Virus record (IMG/VR): IMGVR_UViG_3300025815_000061
Coordinates: 1 to 31,887 of that record
Length of the DNA: 31,887 nt
Strand: one strand, 5' to 3'
DNA from: a virus
Positions 14,149 to 23,382 of the stretch are shown here, piece by piece. Every line of letters starts with the position of its first letter. The first letter of the stretch is position 1. A program made the position numbers and the translations under genes. The notes beneath the pieces were generated by a model, which ran no database searches, was not told the DNA's origin, and saw only the letters and a program-made list of their open reading frames with translations.

Positions 14149-17100
14149 TCAGACAGACGTTCCCGAGGTTCCAGAGCTGCCGCTCGTTCCTGACGTGCCG
14201 CTGGACCCATTGATCCCGCTTGTCCCGGAACTGCCATTGATTCCGCTTGTTCCGGAGGTTCCACTTGTCGGCGTGGCTATAAGATTTGCCCATGTGCCGC
14301 CCTCTTGCCTCCATTGGAAATAGCCGCCAGAGATTCTCATCTCAACGCTGTATCCAGACGTCCCTGACGTCCCTGAGCTCCCGCTAGTCCCTGAGCTTCC
14401 TGAGCTTCCAGAACTGCCACTCGTCCCGCTCGTCCCATTCACCCCGGAGGTCCCCGACGTTCCAGAAACCCCTGAGCTCCCAGACGTTCCACTAGATCCC
14501 GAACTTCCAGAACTGCCACTCGTCCCGCTCGTCCCATTCACCCCGGAGGTCCCCGATGTCCCTGAGACTCCCGAGCTTCCAGATGTTCCAGAGCTCCCCG
14601 AACTGCCTGAGCTCCCCGAGCTGCCGCTAGTGCCACTGGTTCCATCGTTGCCCGAGGTCCCCGACGTTCCATTTACACCCGAGCTTCCGCTAGTGCCCGA
14701 GCTTCCTGAGCTGCCATTCACTCCTGAACTGCCCGAAGTCCCATCTTGGCCCGAAGTGCCACTGGTTCCATTTACACCTGAACTTCCCGATGTCCCGCTC
14801 GATCCGGAGCTTCCACTCACTCCTGAGCTGCCGCTGGTGGCCGAAGTCCCAGAGCTTCCCGAGGTCCCCGATTGTCCTGACGTTCCCGAGGTTCCCGATA
14901 CTCCGCTGCTGCCTGACGTTCCGCTGCTCCCGGAGGTTCCTGACGTGCCATTGTCGCCGTCTACTCCAGATGTCCCGGAGGCTCCTGAGCTTCCGCTAGT
15001 CCCTGAGCTTCCTGAGCTGCCACTTGTCCCATTGACCCCCGACGTTCCATTATTGCCATTGATTCCGCTAGTGCCCGATGTCCCGCTCGATCCGGAGCTT
15101 CCAGAACTGCCCGACGAAGAGCTTGTGCCCGATGTCCCACTAGTTCCGTCGTTGCCATTGATTCCTGATGTTCCAGAAGTGCCACTGGAACCGGAGCTGC
15201 CGCTGGAACCGGAGCTGCCGCTGGAACCGGAGCTGCCGCTGGAACCAAACCCAAAGGCCGATGGATACTCCATCAGGATTGTCCCGGAAGAATCCACCCG
15301 AGGAACCTTCCCTGAATCAGCGACGGTGACATCTGGGAGCTGTTTGTGCCGCGCCCTGTCAGAGTAATACTCCACCCCATGGCGATAGTAGACGACGGTG
15401 ATCTTGCCGCTTGAGTTGGTGGCGTCGAGGATGTGCCAGGCGTATTTCCCTACATCGCCCGAGCTCCCGGGAGCGTCGTAATTGTCGGGAGTGTGCTTTT
15501 TGAGCCCGGTCGGCTTCGAGGTTCGCCACTCCGTGGTCACGGCGGTGATGGCCCCGTCCTTGTCGGTGTCCGCGATCACCCAAAGCTGCTCGGTGCCCGT
15601 GATGGCTTTCGCGGCGCCCGGGTCGCAGTTGTGCACGGTGTCCCCGTCCTCGGTCAGGTCTCCATCCTCGACGAGAATCTTGCCGCCCTTCTCTATCGTG
15701 TAGCCAAACCCCTGAGAGATATTTATCGCCGGCTCCGTGGTTGTATTGCTACGCGGCGCCTGGTGCCCTCCAATCGACTGCGGGGATTCATCGGGCTCCT
15801 CATCCCTCGTGCGGAAAGTTTGCTTAGGAAGCATCCTGGCGAGCCTGAGCGACTCGAGGAAGTCTTGCGGAGAAAGATGCTCGGAAGGGCCGAAGGTGAT
15901 CGTGTCGCGGCCCGTTTGCAGATCCTGCGAAATCGTCTGGATCGTGCCGCCTGGGATCAGGACGGCTGTCCCATCGACGAGCTTGACCTTCTGGCCTACC
16001 GCCGGCGGGCCGTCCGGGATGATATCCGTGCCGTCGCGAAGCTCGATCGGCGTTCCGTCTCGAAGTGTGACCGCGCCGGGATCGTCGATGACCGAGCCCG
16101 CTTCTTCATCAATCAACGTAATCGTTCCTTCATAGGGGAGTGCATCGAGCGACTCATAATATGCTTGGGCCAGGCCAGTTGGGGTCGCCTCTGCAGGGGC
16201 TGATTTGACAACCTTCTTGTAAACCTTGTTCTGCGCGTTGGTCCCCGTGACTTCGATCGATACCCGGATTGCAGGGTAGGGCGTTCCCCCAACGTCTATC
16301 TGATCGGTAAAGATGGCCTTGGATGCGGCAGTTTGGGGATCGTTGTCGTAGGCAATGATCGCATCGATGCGCAGTCGTTCAGCCCGCACCCCCATCCAAT
16401 CCTCAATATTCCCATCGAGTAGCTCCCGCGGATAGTCCGCCGGGTCGGTGGAATCGGCGAGCGTGTTCTCTGGGTCGATCGCTTCCGGAAGCGTGGAATC
16501 AGAGGGCCGCGCAAACTCGACGGTGAAACCTCCAACGATCCAATCGTCGAAAGCAAAGTTGTTTAGCCATGGCAGGTGATCGCGCATCCACCGTTCCATG
16601 TAGCCGCCATTGAAACCGAGCGAGGTCGTGCCCGTGGGGATGGCTCGCGTGCGGATCTTCTGTTTTTGGTGTGATCGAGCTGAACCTCTCAGCGGAATCG
16701 TTGCCACAATCCCGCCAGGAGCTCGGCCTGTGGCATCCGCCGGATAGATGTCGCTCTCGACGGTCGTGTAGGTGTTCCCGTCAAAGTCGTGATCCTTCTC
16801 GTATTTGAATTGGACGAACGGCGGAACCAGATCCTTCCGGTGAGTGTATCGCGTGCTGACGACTCGTCTATCCGTGGCATCTAACTCATAGAGCGTGGTC
16901 GGCTCCACAATGTGGAGGATGGGAGTTTCCGCGGAGTAATCGAAAGAAGCGACGGCGCCTGGATGCCAACGCATGATCGATCGCACGACTTCCGCGCACG
17001 TCTGATCCCGTCCCTCAACACTCCAGACTTGCTGGCCGGCGAGGACATTCCCGATGCCGAAAGGGGCGGCCAACCCTGCCTCCTGAACGGAGGCGATTAC

Positions 17101-17631
17101 GTAGGCCAAGATCGCGTCGAGCTGGTCGCCGGTTGTGATCAGCGTGCCGGCGTCGTTCATCCCAAGCAGGACGTGAGAACGGAGCGCGGATTTCAGCTCG
17201 ACGGGCGAACCGCTGACGCTGGCATCGAGATCAATCTCAGACCAGTTCTGTTGGAAGACGAGGTTTTCTAGATACCACCATGGCCCAGAGATCTCGAACG
17301 TCTGCCCCTCGGATCCATCCTGATCTCCGATCCATGGGAGCTTGGTGACGATCCCCTGAAACCATTTCAGGTTATTCCGGTAGACCTTAATCGTGTCCCC
17401 ATAGGAAAATGGCGGGACAGGGTTTGCCTCAACCGGGCTGGCATCTCTGAGCTCGATGGGGGAGAGATCACGAAGCACGATGTTATCCACGCCATCGACA
17501 TCTGGAACATCGACGATTTCGAGCGTCAGGACATCAGGTGTCATGCTCTGCACCCTGCGGGAAGCCATCGTCACTCCCCACGCCTCAGCGGATTGTCTCG
17601 TCCCCTTGTGCTCGATTTCCCAGAAGGCCAT
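14149..17631 (-). CDS. Tail hub/tip protein with a collagen-like Gly-Ser/Thr-Ser domain
   Basis: A 1160-residue protein. Roughly the first 780 residues look like a phage tail hub or baseplate protein, with repeated RDxxPIELRD-like strands and strand-rich segments such as FGPSEHLSPQDFLESL. It is encoded directly after the tape measure, as in siphoviruses. From about residue 795 to 1092 come nearly 100 Gly-X-Y triplets with X and Y mainly Ser, Thr, Asn, Val or Asp and no proline (GSSGTSG types). A short non-repetitive strand region follows (GGYFQWRQEGGTW), then about 40 more repeat residues to the end. Such collagen-like domains form trimeric fibres. The very high Ser/Thr content offers many possible O-glycosylation sites, and the next genes are glycosyltransferases. 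Confidence 0.8.
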   Translation of the reverse strand: MAFWEIEHKGTRQSAEAWGVTMASRRVQSMTPDVLTLEIVDVPDVDGVDNIVLRDLSPIELRDASPVEANPVPPFSYGDTIKVYRNNLKWFQGIVTKLPWIGDQDGSEGQTFEISGPWWYLENLVFQQNWSEIDLDASVSGSPVELKSALRSHVLLGMNDAGTLITTGDQLDAILAYVIASVQEAGLAAPFGIGNVLAGQQVWSVEGRDQTCAEVVRSIMRWHPGAVASFDYSAETPILHIVEPTTLYELDATDRRVVSTRYTHRKDLVPPFVQFKYEKDHDFDGNTYTTVESDIYPADATGRAPGGIVATIPLRGSARSHQKQKIRTRAIPTGTTSLGFNGGYMERWMRDHLPWLNNFAFDDWIVGGFTVEFARPSDSTLPEAIDPENTLADSTDPADYPRELLDGNIEDWMGVRAERLRIDAIIAYDNDPQTAASKAIFTDQIDVGGTPYPAIRVSIEVTGTNAQNKVYKKVVKSAPAEATPTGLAQAYYESLDALPYEGTITLIDEEAGSVIDDPGAVTLRDGTPIELRDGTDIIPDGPPAVGQKVKLVDGTAVLIPGGTIQTISQDLQTGRDTITFGPSEHLSPQDFLESLRLARMLPKQTFRTRDEEPDESPQSIGGHQAPRSNTTTEPAINISQGFGYTIEKGGKILVEDGDLTEDGDTVHNCDPGAAKAITGTEQLWVIADTDKDGAITAVTTEWRTSKPTGLKKHTPDNYDAPGSSGDVGKYAWHILDATNSSGKITVVYYRHGVEYYSDRARHKQLPDVTVADSGKVPRVDSSGTILMEYPSAFGFGSSGSSGSSGSSGSSGSSGSSGTSGTSGINGNDGTSGTSGTSSSSGSSGSSGSSGTSGTSGINGNNGTSGVNGTSGSSGSSGTSGSSGASGTSGVDGDNGTSGTSGSSGTSGSSGVSGTSGTSGQSGTSGSSGTSATSGSSGVSGSSGSSGTSGSSGVNGTSGTSGQDGTSGSSGVNGSSGSSGTSGSSGVNGTSGTSGNDGTSGTSGSSGSSGSSGSSGTSGSSGVSGTSGTSGVNGTSGTSGSSGSSGSSGTSGSSGVSGTSGTSGVNGTSGTSGSSGSSGSSGTSGSSGTSGTSGYSVEMRISGGYFQWRQEGGTWANLIATPTSGTSGTSGINGSSGTSGINGSSGTSGTSGSSGTSGTSV
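14150..15249 (-). repeat. Coding repeat array for the collagen-like domain
   Basis: About 1 kb of 9-base degenerate repeats (triplets of Gly codon plus Ser/Thr-type codons). It is interrupted at about 14271-14355 by a non-repeat stretch. Several longer blocks are reused almost exactly, for example 14415-14460 and 14515-14555. The array is codon-diverse but highly self-similar, so it should be prone to length change by slippage or recombination. It also makes long false open frames on the plus strand. Confidence 0.85.
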
Positions 17632-17633
17632 GG

Positions 17634-20156
17634 CTATCGCTGATTGCGCAGGTTTTTCACCTGCCCTTGAAGATTGTCTATGGTGGAGAGAGCGCGGGCC
17701 ATCTCAGATTCCAGAGCAGCAGCCCGAGCCCCAACAGAAAGCAGCCCCTGAACGCCCGACTGTTGGGTTGCGAGGATTTGAGCAAGGATTCGGCGAAGGC
17801 TGGCCGTTTGCTCCTCAAGCACGGCACCGAGTCGCTGGGCATCCTCATTCGTCGATGTGACTGCCTGCTGAGTGATGTCGCCGACTCCCGCCAGGTTGCC
17901 CTGGCCGACTCCCTCAGAAACACCCTCAATCCTTCCTTGCTGGGCAGGATCAACGGCAATGGCCGCCAGTCGCTCCAGCGTGGCCGCGATTCCCCCGAGC
18001 ACGTCGCCTCCTTGATCCTGTAGCGTCGAGAATCTATTCTCTTCAGCTTTCGCTCGCTCCTTCCGTTGGTTGGCCTGAGCCGAGGAAACCGCGCTCTGTG
18101 TCTCTCCTTGGGCAAGCTGGCCCTGGAGCCTGGCCTTTTCGCGCTGGAATTCGATCTCGTCTTGCAAAGCCCGAATCTCTCTGGCGTGGCCCGCCCGCGT
18201 AGCCTCAAATTCAGATGTTAGGTCGGTGACTTCCTGCTTGGCGTTGGCGAGTGCCTCCTGCGCTGATTTCAGCTCAGATCGGGCTTGTTTCTTCCTCTCG
18301 TCATCAACAGGTAATTCTTGGCCCCGCTTCAAATCAAGAAGCTGGCTTTCAAGCCGAAGGCGCTGGTTGCGAACCGACAGCTCAAGGAAACTTGGCCCCA
18401 AGCTTCCATCTTTTTGAAGATCGGCCTCACGCTTTTCCAGTCCGGCAATCTTTGTCTCAAGCCGATTGATGAAGTCTTGGCGGGCCGACCCCGGACGCCC
18501 CCTCAACTCCGCCTCAAGTGAGGCGATCTGATTGGCGAGCTTTGACTCCTGTTCAGCCTGAAACGATATCTTCTGTTGAAAATCAACACGCTGTTGCTCT
18601 GCCAGCTCCAGCGTCCGCTGGAGCCCCTGGATCGTGTTCTGTGAAGTGGCCTGGCCAGCGGCTTCCCTCGCTGCACCCTTCCGCCGCTCCTTCTCCAGTG
18701 GGCTCAGGGTTTTGTCTCCCTCGATCTCCTGAATCTGGAGTTTCAGCCGAAGGTCCACCAGTTCATTGGCTCGCGTGACATTCTTCTGAATCGACCGCTC
18801 AAGCCGATCGTAGTTTGCAGCCAACCGAGAAATGCTGGCCTCTGCTTCCTCCGCCCCCTGTTTGGCTGCTGCTTGCAGGTCAGCGACGATCTCCTTGACC
18901 TTCTCCGTCTCCTCTGCGGCCTTGTCCGCGATTTTCTCGATCTGCTGGGGCATCAGGCCCAGGAACCGGAGAGTGCCGATCAGTGCCGCCGTAAGGCCAT
19001 TGAGCGAGGAAATCATCACCCTTACTCCCGCCTTGAACGGCGCTGCAAATGGAGTGGCCACGGCAGCGGTGAACTGCCCCCAGGCATCCCGAAGCGTCGA
19101 GATCAGACCGTTGATGGTCTTCGATCGACGCTCCATCTCGCCCTCGAAGCTCTTCAATGTAGATTCCAGCAATCCCCATGCCTCCTCCCCCCGAGTGCCT
19201 TCCTTGTGCAACTCACGGAGCTTGAATGAAGTGTCAGCCGAAATAAGGCCCAGCTCCTGAAGTCGGAGGGTTGATTCGCCAATCTCCCCTTTGCCGGATT
19301 TCAGGGCGGCATTGAGCCGGCCAACGTGGAGCGCCACATTTTGGATTGTCTGGTCGAGTGATTCGCCTGGCCGCTGGGCGACCGCCGCAGCATCACCCAC
19401 AAGTCGCAGGCTCTCTTCGGCGCCGAGCGCGTTCCCCGAGAGCGTTTCAAGAACACGGCTGGCCGTTGCCAGTCCGGCGATTGAGAGCGGCGTCTTGGCC
19501 GCAAACTCGCGCATTTCCTGAATGCGCTGCTGTGCTTTGTCTACCGACCCAAGGAGTGTCGTAAAGGATGCCTCCAGATCCTCCGTGACGCCGATCGTCC
19601 CAATGCCCTGGCGGACGATTCCGACGAAGCCAAGAAACCCTGCGGCCAGTGCTGCAATCTTGACCGTGGCCGAGGAAGCTCCGGAAGCGATGGCATTGAA
19701 GAAACCACTGAGCCGGCCACCGACCGGGATGGCGTTGTTCAGCTCCTGAAGCTTGCCCTTCGTCCGGTCGATCCATTGCGTTCGCGGCCCCTTGGAAAGC
19801 TCGTCCTTGGTCCTTCGGATGGCCGGTTGAACCTGCTGCACCCGTTGTTTGAGCGTTCCGAATCGCTGCTGGAGTCGAGCCAGTCCGCGGTCATCGAGAT
19901 TACCGACCTTGAGCCCCTTCAGGTCTTCCTTGGTCTTCGCAATCTGCTTTTGCAGTTTCCGGAATTCCCGAGTCCCAACGTCCGCTTTAGAGAGCGCGGC
20001 CTCTGCCTGCTTCAGCTCCTTCTCTAACTCATCGACGGACGTCTGCGCCTGATCGACGGTTTTCGTCAGGTTCTTGAGATCGGCCTGAGTCTTCTTGGCA
20101 CCGTCTCCACGGGCCTTTGTCTCAATACCGATACTGTAGCGCTTGTCTTCAGCCAT
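17634..20156 (-). CDS. Tail tape measure protein
   Basis: An 840-residue protein. The N-terminal 150 residues are a coiled coil (DELEKELKQAEAALSK), followed by a hydrophobic stretch TVKIAALAAGFLGFVGIV. The conserved tape-measure core SFTTLLGSVDKAQQRIQEMREFAAKTP comes next, with AAAVAQRPGESLDQTIQNVALHVGRLN. The second half is almost entirely long helices with a Lys/Glu/Gln-rich repeat-like character. It fixes tail length and is ejected during DNA delivery. At about 840 residues, a siphovirus-like tail of moderate length would be expected. It ends two bases before the tail-hub ATG. Confidence 0.9.
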   Translation of the reverse strand: MAEDKRYSIGIETKARGDGAKKTQADLKNLTKTVDQAQTSVDELEKELKQAEAALSKADVGTREFRKLQKQIAKTKEDLKGLKVGNLDDRGLARLQQRFGTLKQRVQQVQPAIRRTKDELSKGPRTQWIDRTKGKLQELNNAIPVGGRLSGFFNAIASGASSATVKIAALAAGFLGFVGIVRQGIGTIGVTEDLEASFTTLLGSVDKAQQRIQEMREFAAKTPLSIAGLATASRVLETLSGNALGAEESLRLVGDAAAVAQRPGESLDQTIQNVALHVGRLNAALKSGKGEIGESTLRLQELGLISADTSFKLRELHKEGTRGEEAWGLLESTLKSFEGEMERRSKTINGLISTLRDAWGQFTAAVATPFAAPFKAGVRVMISSLNGLTAALIGTLRFLGLMPQQIEKIADKAAEETEKVKEIVADLQAAAKQGAEEAEASISRLAANYDRLERSIQKNVTRANELVDLRLKLQIQEIEGDKTLSPLEKERRKGAAREAAGQATSQNTIQGLQRTLELAEQQRVDFQQKISFQAEQESKLANQIASLEAELRGRPGSARQDFINRLETKIAGLEKREADLQKDGSLGPSFLELSVRNQRLRLESQLLDLKRGQELPVDDERKKQARSELKSAQEALANAKQEVTDLTSEFEATRAGHAREIRALQDEIEFQREKARLQGQLAQGETQSAVSSAQANQRKERAKAEENRFSTLQDQGGDVLGGIAATLERLAAIAVDPAQQGRIEGVSEGVGQGNLAGVGDITQQAVTSTNEDAQRLGAVLEEQTASLRRILAQILATQQSGVQGLLSVGARAAALESEMARALSTIDNLQGQVKNLRNQR

Positions 20157-20160
20157 CGCG

Positions 20161-20601
20161 TTAGGACGGAGCGGTCACGATCTCCATTTGGCCGCCCATG
20201 ATCGTGACGGTGTGGAAAGTAAGAGATGCCCGCGCCTCGCCGGGAGCGGACAGAATCACGGCGTCTTTGAGCGTCAGCTCATAGAGAGTCGCCGCCGGAT
20301 CGGCGTTGCCTCGAATCTCGATTGAGCAATCACCGTTCGTCGTCGGCCAAGACTGAGGCAGTGCGAAAGCCCAATACTGAGCCAGCTCATGGGTCGCATA
20401 ATTCTCAACCCTCGAAAACTGGATCTGATTGCGGATATTCGCTCGCCCGATGTTACGCTGATAGGTCGCACGAAGAGCCGGGACCACCTGAACATTTCTG
20501 ACGTGTTCAGGCAGCCTCGGCTCAAATTCCATGTCGTGGGTCCAGTCGATCAACTCGACCCCACCTAGCGTAACTTTGATGCTAGAACATAGCCTTGCCA
20601 C
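20161..20601 (-). CDS. Minor tail or tail-assembly protein
   Basis: A 146-residue, probably beta-rich protein (SIKVTLGGVELIDWTH; EIRGNADPAATLYELTLKDAVIL). The position between the major tail protein and the tape measure, where tail-assembly chaperones or small tail proteins usually lie, is the main evidence. No frameshift signal is obvious to me, so a lambda gpG/GT-like arrangement is not claimed. The start is a GTG at 20601; no in-frame ATG is closer. Confidence 0.55.
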   Translation of the reverse strand: MARLCSSIKVTLGGVELIDWTHDMEFEPRLPEHVRNVQVVPALRATYQRNIGRANIRNQIQFSRVENYATHELAQYWAFALPQSWPTTNGDCSIEIRGNADPAATLYELTLKDAVILSAPGEARASLTFHTVTIMGGQMEIVTAPS

Positions 20602-20614
20602 TGTGGTTCATCGG

Positions 20615-21154
20615 TTACTCGAGATTATCCACAGTGATCGTGCCGAGAGCAGCAGCATCCAGAACGGGGAAGGTGATCTGAGGGCGGACAATGCCGCGCT
20701 CGAAGTTCATTCCCTGAATGGTTGCGCTGGTCCAGAATTCGACATCGAGGATGGTGTCGCCATCAGCAACATCGAGCTGCTTCAGCCAGACCCAGCCCTC
20801 GACTTCATAGGCTCCCGCCATGACCTGGCCGGCGACCCCGGCAGTCAACTGGCCGGTTCCGAAGAGCAGTTCATAGGCGAGAAGATCGAGCTTGCTGAAC
20901 GTGGCAACAAACTCCGTGCTCGCCTGCGTGACGACTGATCCCTTCTTGACGTAGGCTCCATTTGATCCTGGCGCGTAGGACTCGTCCTTCTGCACGTCAA
21001 CATTCGAGGTGATTCCCTCGCAGTTTCCGAGCTCATAGGCGGTCCAGTTTGCGGCTGGATCGTGATCCGGTTTTGCGGTGATCGAAACCGTCGTGGCGTC
21101 GACCGTCGTCCCCTCCCGGATGAAGTAGACAAAATTTCCAACTCCTTGAGGCAT
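20615..21154 (-). CDS. Major tail (tube) protein
   Basis: A 179-residue, strand-rich protein (TTVDATTVSITAKPD; GWVWLKQLDVADGDTILDVEFW). Its size and beta pattern match tail tube proteins. Order supports it: capsid, connector, tail completion, this gene, then tape measure. The ATG at 21154 has an A/T-rich leader without a ribosome site, like several other genes here, which seems odd for a very abundant protein unless the host uses such starts. Confidence 0.65.
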   Translation of the reverse strand: MPQGVGNFVYFIREGTTVDATTVSITAKPDHDPAANWTAYELGNCEGITSNVDVQKDESYAPGSNGAYVKKGSVVTQASTEFVATFSKLDLLAYELLFGTGQLTAGVAGQVMAGAYEVEGWVWLKQLDVADGDTILDVEFWTSATIQGMNFERGIVRPQITFPVLDAAALGTITVDNLE

Positions 21155-21172
21155 GATTTTAGATGGTTATTG

Positions 21173-21679
21173 TTATGTTAAGACTGAGAGCGATTGACCA
21201 ATCACCCGGTAGACAAAGAAAGGCTTGGGCACCTCGGATAAACGGAAGGCATCCTGGAAGGCGTATTTGAAACGAGTCTCTCCAGACGGGAACGTCTCGA
21301 AGATCAGGTCATCGAGCTTCACGATGATTTCGGCCACCACGTCCTCAACATCTCGAAGTTGAGCTACCACCGGCGAGCCATCAGAGAGAGTGAGGAAGTC
21401 ACTGTCCCTTTCGGTGACGTTGACCTTCTCGCCCCATGGGTTGATCCAGAGATCAGTGACGATGGAGAGCCGCTTCGCTGGGTCGCGGTCCTCGTCGCCT
21501 TTGGTGAGTCGCTCGATGGAAACGAAAGCCGCCAGCCCTTTCAGCTTGGACGCCACATGCGAAGACATGTGGCCAGGCTCCAAGGGCCGGAATGGATACA
21601 CGTGCTCTTGATTGTCAGCGAAAGCTGACGTGTCCTTGATCGCAGAGACGATCACCTCTTTGAGCACGGCAAGCGTCAT
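21173..21679 (-). CDS. Tail completion/terminator-like protein
   Basis: A 168-residue protein, probably alpha/beta (LAVLKEVIVSAIKD; AAFVSIERLTKGDED; VEDVVAEIIVKLDDL). No diagnostic motif is seen. Its position between the gp36-like connector and the major tail protein is where siphovirus and Mu-like tail-completion proteins lie. The ATG overlaps the stop of the connector gene by one base (TGATG). Confidence 0.5.
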   Translation of the reverse strand: MTLAVLKEVIVSAIKDTSAFADNQEHVYPFRPLEPGHMSSHVASKLKGLAAFVSIERLTKGDEDRDPAKRLSIVTDLWINPWGEKVNVTERDSDFLTLSDGSPVVAQLRDVEDVVAEIIVKLDDLIFETFPSGETRFKYAFQDAFRLSEVPKPFFVYRVIGQSLSVLT

Positions 21680-22134
21680 CAGAAGTCGAGCTTGATCTCT
21701 CCGCCGTAGCAGAAAGAAGCGTTCCCCCCGGTTACAGATTCACCGTCTGAACTATTCGTTTCCGTTGTCGTCGATGCCTGGCCGGGCGTGATGTGATAGT
21801 GACCGCGTGCCGTGTCCCGAAGACGCTGGATGGCGATCTCGTAGGACTGGCGGCGGCTTTCGTTCATCACAAGATCGGCGCCGGCCAATCGGCCAGCGAC
21901 TTTCTCCACGGCGATGACGATCGTCGTATCCTTCAACTCGGGCGGGATCAGAGTCGTATCTGAGTCCCGCTCGTTTTCTTTGATATATCCGCGAACCTCG
22001 GCCAAGGCCAGAGCGATCCCCGCGGTCACGGGGTCGCTCTGGCCATCTGCTAGATCGTAGGTGCTGACGCCATCATATTCGGGGCTTGAGAGCCTCGACT
22101 TGATGTCATCTGCGCTGATCGTGACCCAGGCCAT
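21679..22134 (-). CDS. Head-tail connector, Mu gp36-like (DUF1320-type)
   Basis: A 151-residue protein beginning MAWVTISADDIKSRLSS, which follows the pattern of Mu gp36-type proteins (a short strand, then an aligned helix). It continues with IVIAVEKVAGRLAGADLVM and RRQSYEIAIQRLRDTARG, typical of small helical head-tail connectors. The final 30 residues are Ser/Thr/Gly-rich. It comes after the capsid genes and before tail completion, consistent with a connector. Confidence 0.6.
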   Translation of the reverse strand: MAWVTISADDIKSRLSSPEYDGVSTYDLADGQSDPVTAGIALALAEVRGYIKENERDSDTTLIPPELKDTTIVIAVEKVAGRLAGADLVMNESRRQSYEIAIQRLRDTARGHYHITPGQASTTTETNSSDGESVTGGNASFCYGGEIKLDF

Positions 22135-22152
22135 TACTTGTCGGGAGAAGCG

Positions 22153-22425
22153 TTATTTCTTGGCGGTTCCAGAGGATTTGGCTGCGGCCTTCTTTGCGGG
22201 AGCTTTCACTTCCGGCTCCGTGGCCGTTTCCTTTTCAGCGGTTTTCACTTCCCGCTCCGTGGCCTTGGCCTCTTTCGGGGCAGGCTTCAGTTGCTTGAAA
22301 TAAACTCCGCACTTCGTGACGCCGTTCTTGGGATCGAGCTTCACCCGATCACCTTTCTTGAGCACTTCGCACTCTTGCGTTACGAATTCCTCGCTCGTCA
22401 CCTCATACTCTTTCAGGTCAGCCAT
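22153..22425 (-). CDS. Small head-associated protein with Lys/Ala-rich tail
   Basis: This 90-residue protein has a short N-terminal fold (VLKKGDRVKLDPKNGVTKCG, SH3-like) followed by 40 residues rich in Lys, Ala, Glu and Pro that are probably disordered. A strong ribosome site (AGGAGG, eight bases before the ATG) suggests high expression, as expected beside the major capsid gene. It may be a head accessory or DNA-contact protein; this rests on position. Confidence 0.6.
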   Translation of the reverse strand: MADLKEYEVTSEEFVTQECEVLKKGDRVKLDPKNGVTKCGVYFKQLKPAPKEAKATEREVKTAEKETATEPEVKAPAKKAAAKSSGTAKK

Positions 22426-22443
22426 TTCTCAGTCCTCCTGATG

Positions 22444-23382
22444 TTAGGTGAGCACGCTTGTGAGTTTGCGAACCAAGGTGGATCCCGTCTTCTTCACGTC
22501 CGTGTTGTGACGCACGGTGTGGATGTCCGATCGGATGTCTTGGTCTCGGTGACTCTCGACGATCACGTCGATGTCATCTTCCATTCCACTGTCCTCGGCC
22601 CAGACGAAGGTCCGGAAGGCGTTGGGGGCCTCGAGGTCTGCGGTGTTGTTCACGTGCGCCAAGACCACCGTGTCACCCCAGATTTGGGACAAGGAAGAGG
22701 TCAACCCTTCCTCGGCGGTGTCGTGATACTCGCCCGCGATGATGACGTTCGGAATCCGGAACACGCGAGCCAGGTCTTCCGCTCCAAGAACCGCGACCTG
22801 CGAATACTTGAAGAGATCGACCAACGTGGAGTGGTAGAAGAGAACCTCTGCCACTTCGCGAGTCAGAATCATCGTATTGGCGTCGATCCCCGAAGCATCG
22901 CGCAGTGCGGTCCGCTGTGTTTTGATGTCAGTGATCGGCGTTCCGCCTGCGTCCCACTTCGTGGAGGGCGTTGCGCTTCCAACCGACCCATCGTCAACCA
23001 GAGCCTTCACTTCCAGCTCGTGGTTATAATGGATCACAGACATGGCGCGACGGATAGCCGCCTGGTCAGCGTCAAACTGGGAGCGGTATTTCTTGCGCTC
23101 CGTGTCGTCGATTTTGACGGCATGGCCCTTGTCCTCACAGTTGTAGGTGTCACTCGACAGAGTGATGGAGCTGTGAGTGTAAGGCGTGCCTGGCGCACGC
23201 ATGATGTTGGTCGGACGGCGAAGCAGGTTCTCTTTCGAGAAGATCGGATACTTGGCCGCCTGCTCACCAGTGCGGAACATCGGAGCCAGCGCATGGCCAG
23301 CCCATTGAGTGCCATCATTCCAGTGCTCATACGCAAGCTGCGACAAGACTGGATTGAAGGTTGCGGTAGTGCTTACAGACAT
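22444..23382 (-). CDS. Major capsid protein
   Basis: A 312-residue protein with the layout of Mu-like/HK97-fold capsid proteins. An extended N-arm is followed by a P-domain helix (DADQAAIRRAMSVIHYNHE), then a conserved ANTMILTREVAEVLFYHSTLVDLFKY and a closing VWAEDSGMEDDIDVIVESHRDQ. A good ribosome site (AAGGAGA) precedes the ATG at 23382. The neighbouring decoration-like and protease/scaffold genes support the call. It makes the head shell. Confidence 0.8.
   Translation of the reverse strand: MSVSTTATFNPVLSQLAYEHWNDGTQWAGHALAPMFRTGEQAAKYPIFSKENLLRRPTNIMRAPGTPYTHSSITLSSDTYNCEDKGHAVKIDDTERKKYRSQFDADQAAIRRAMSVIHYNHELEVKALVDDGSVGSATPSTKWDAGGTPITDIKTQRTALRDASGIDANTMILTREVAEVLFYHSTLVDLFKYSQVAVLGAEDLARVFRIPNVIIAGEYHDTAEEGLTSSLSQIWGDTVVLAHVNNTADLEAPNAFRTFVWAEDSGMEDDIDVIVESHRDQDIRSDIHTVRHNTDVKKTGSTLVRKLTSVLT

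Noticed and set aside
14150-15249. Repeats as a CRISPR array
   Set aside because: The repeats are short in-frame Gly-X-Y codons with no spacer structure and lie inside a gene.
14630-15367. Long plus-strand frame of Pro-Glu-Leu-Val repeats
   Set aside because: It is the reverse complement of the collagen-like repeat of the tail gene; Ser/Thr/Gly triplets read backwards give Pro/Leu/Val strings. There is no independent support for it.
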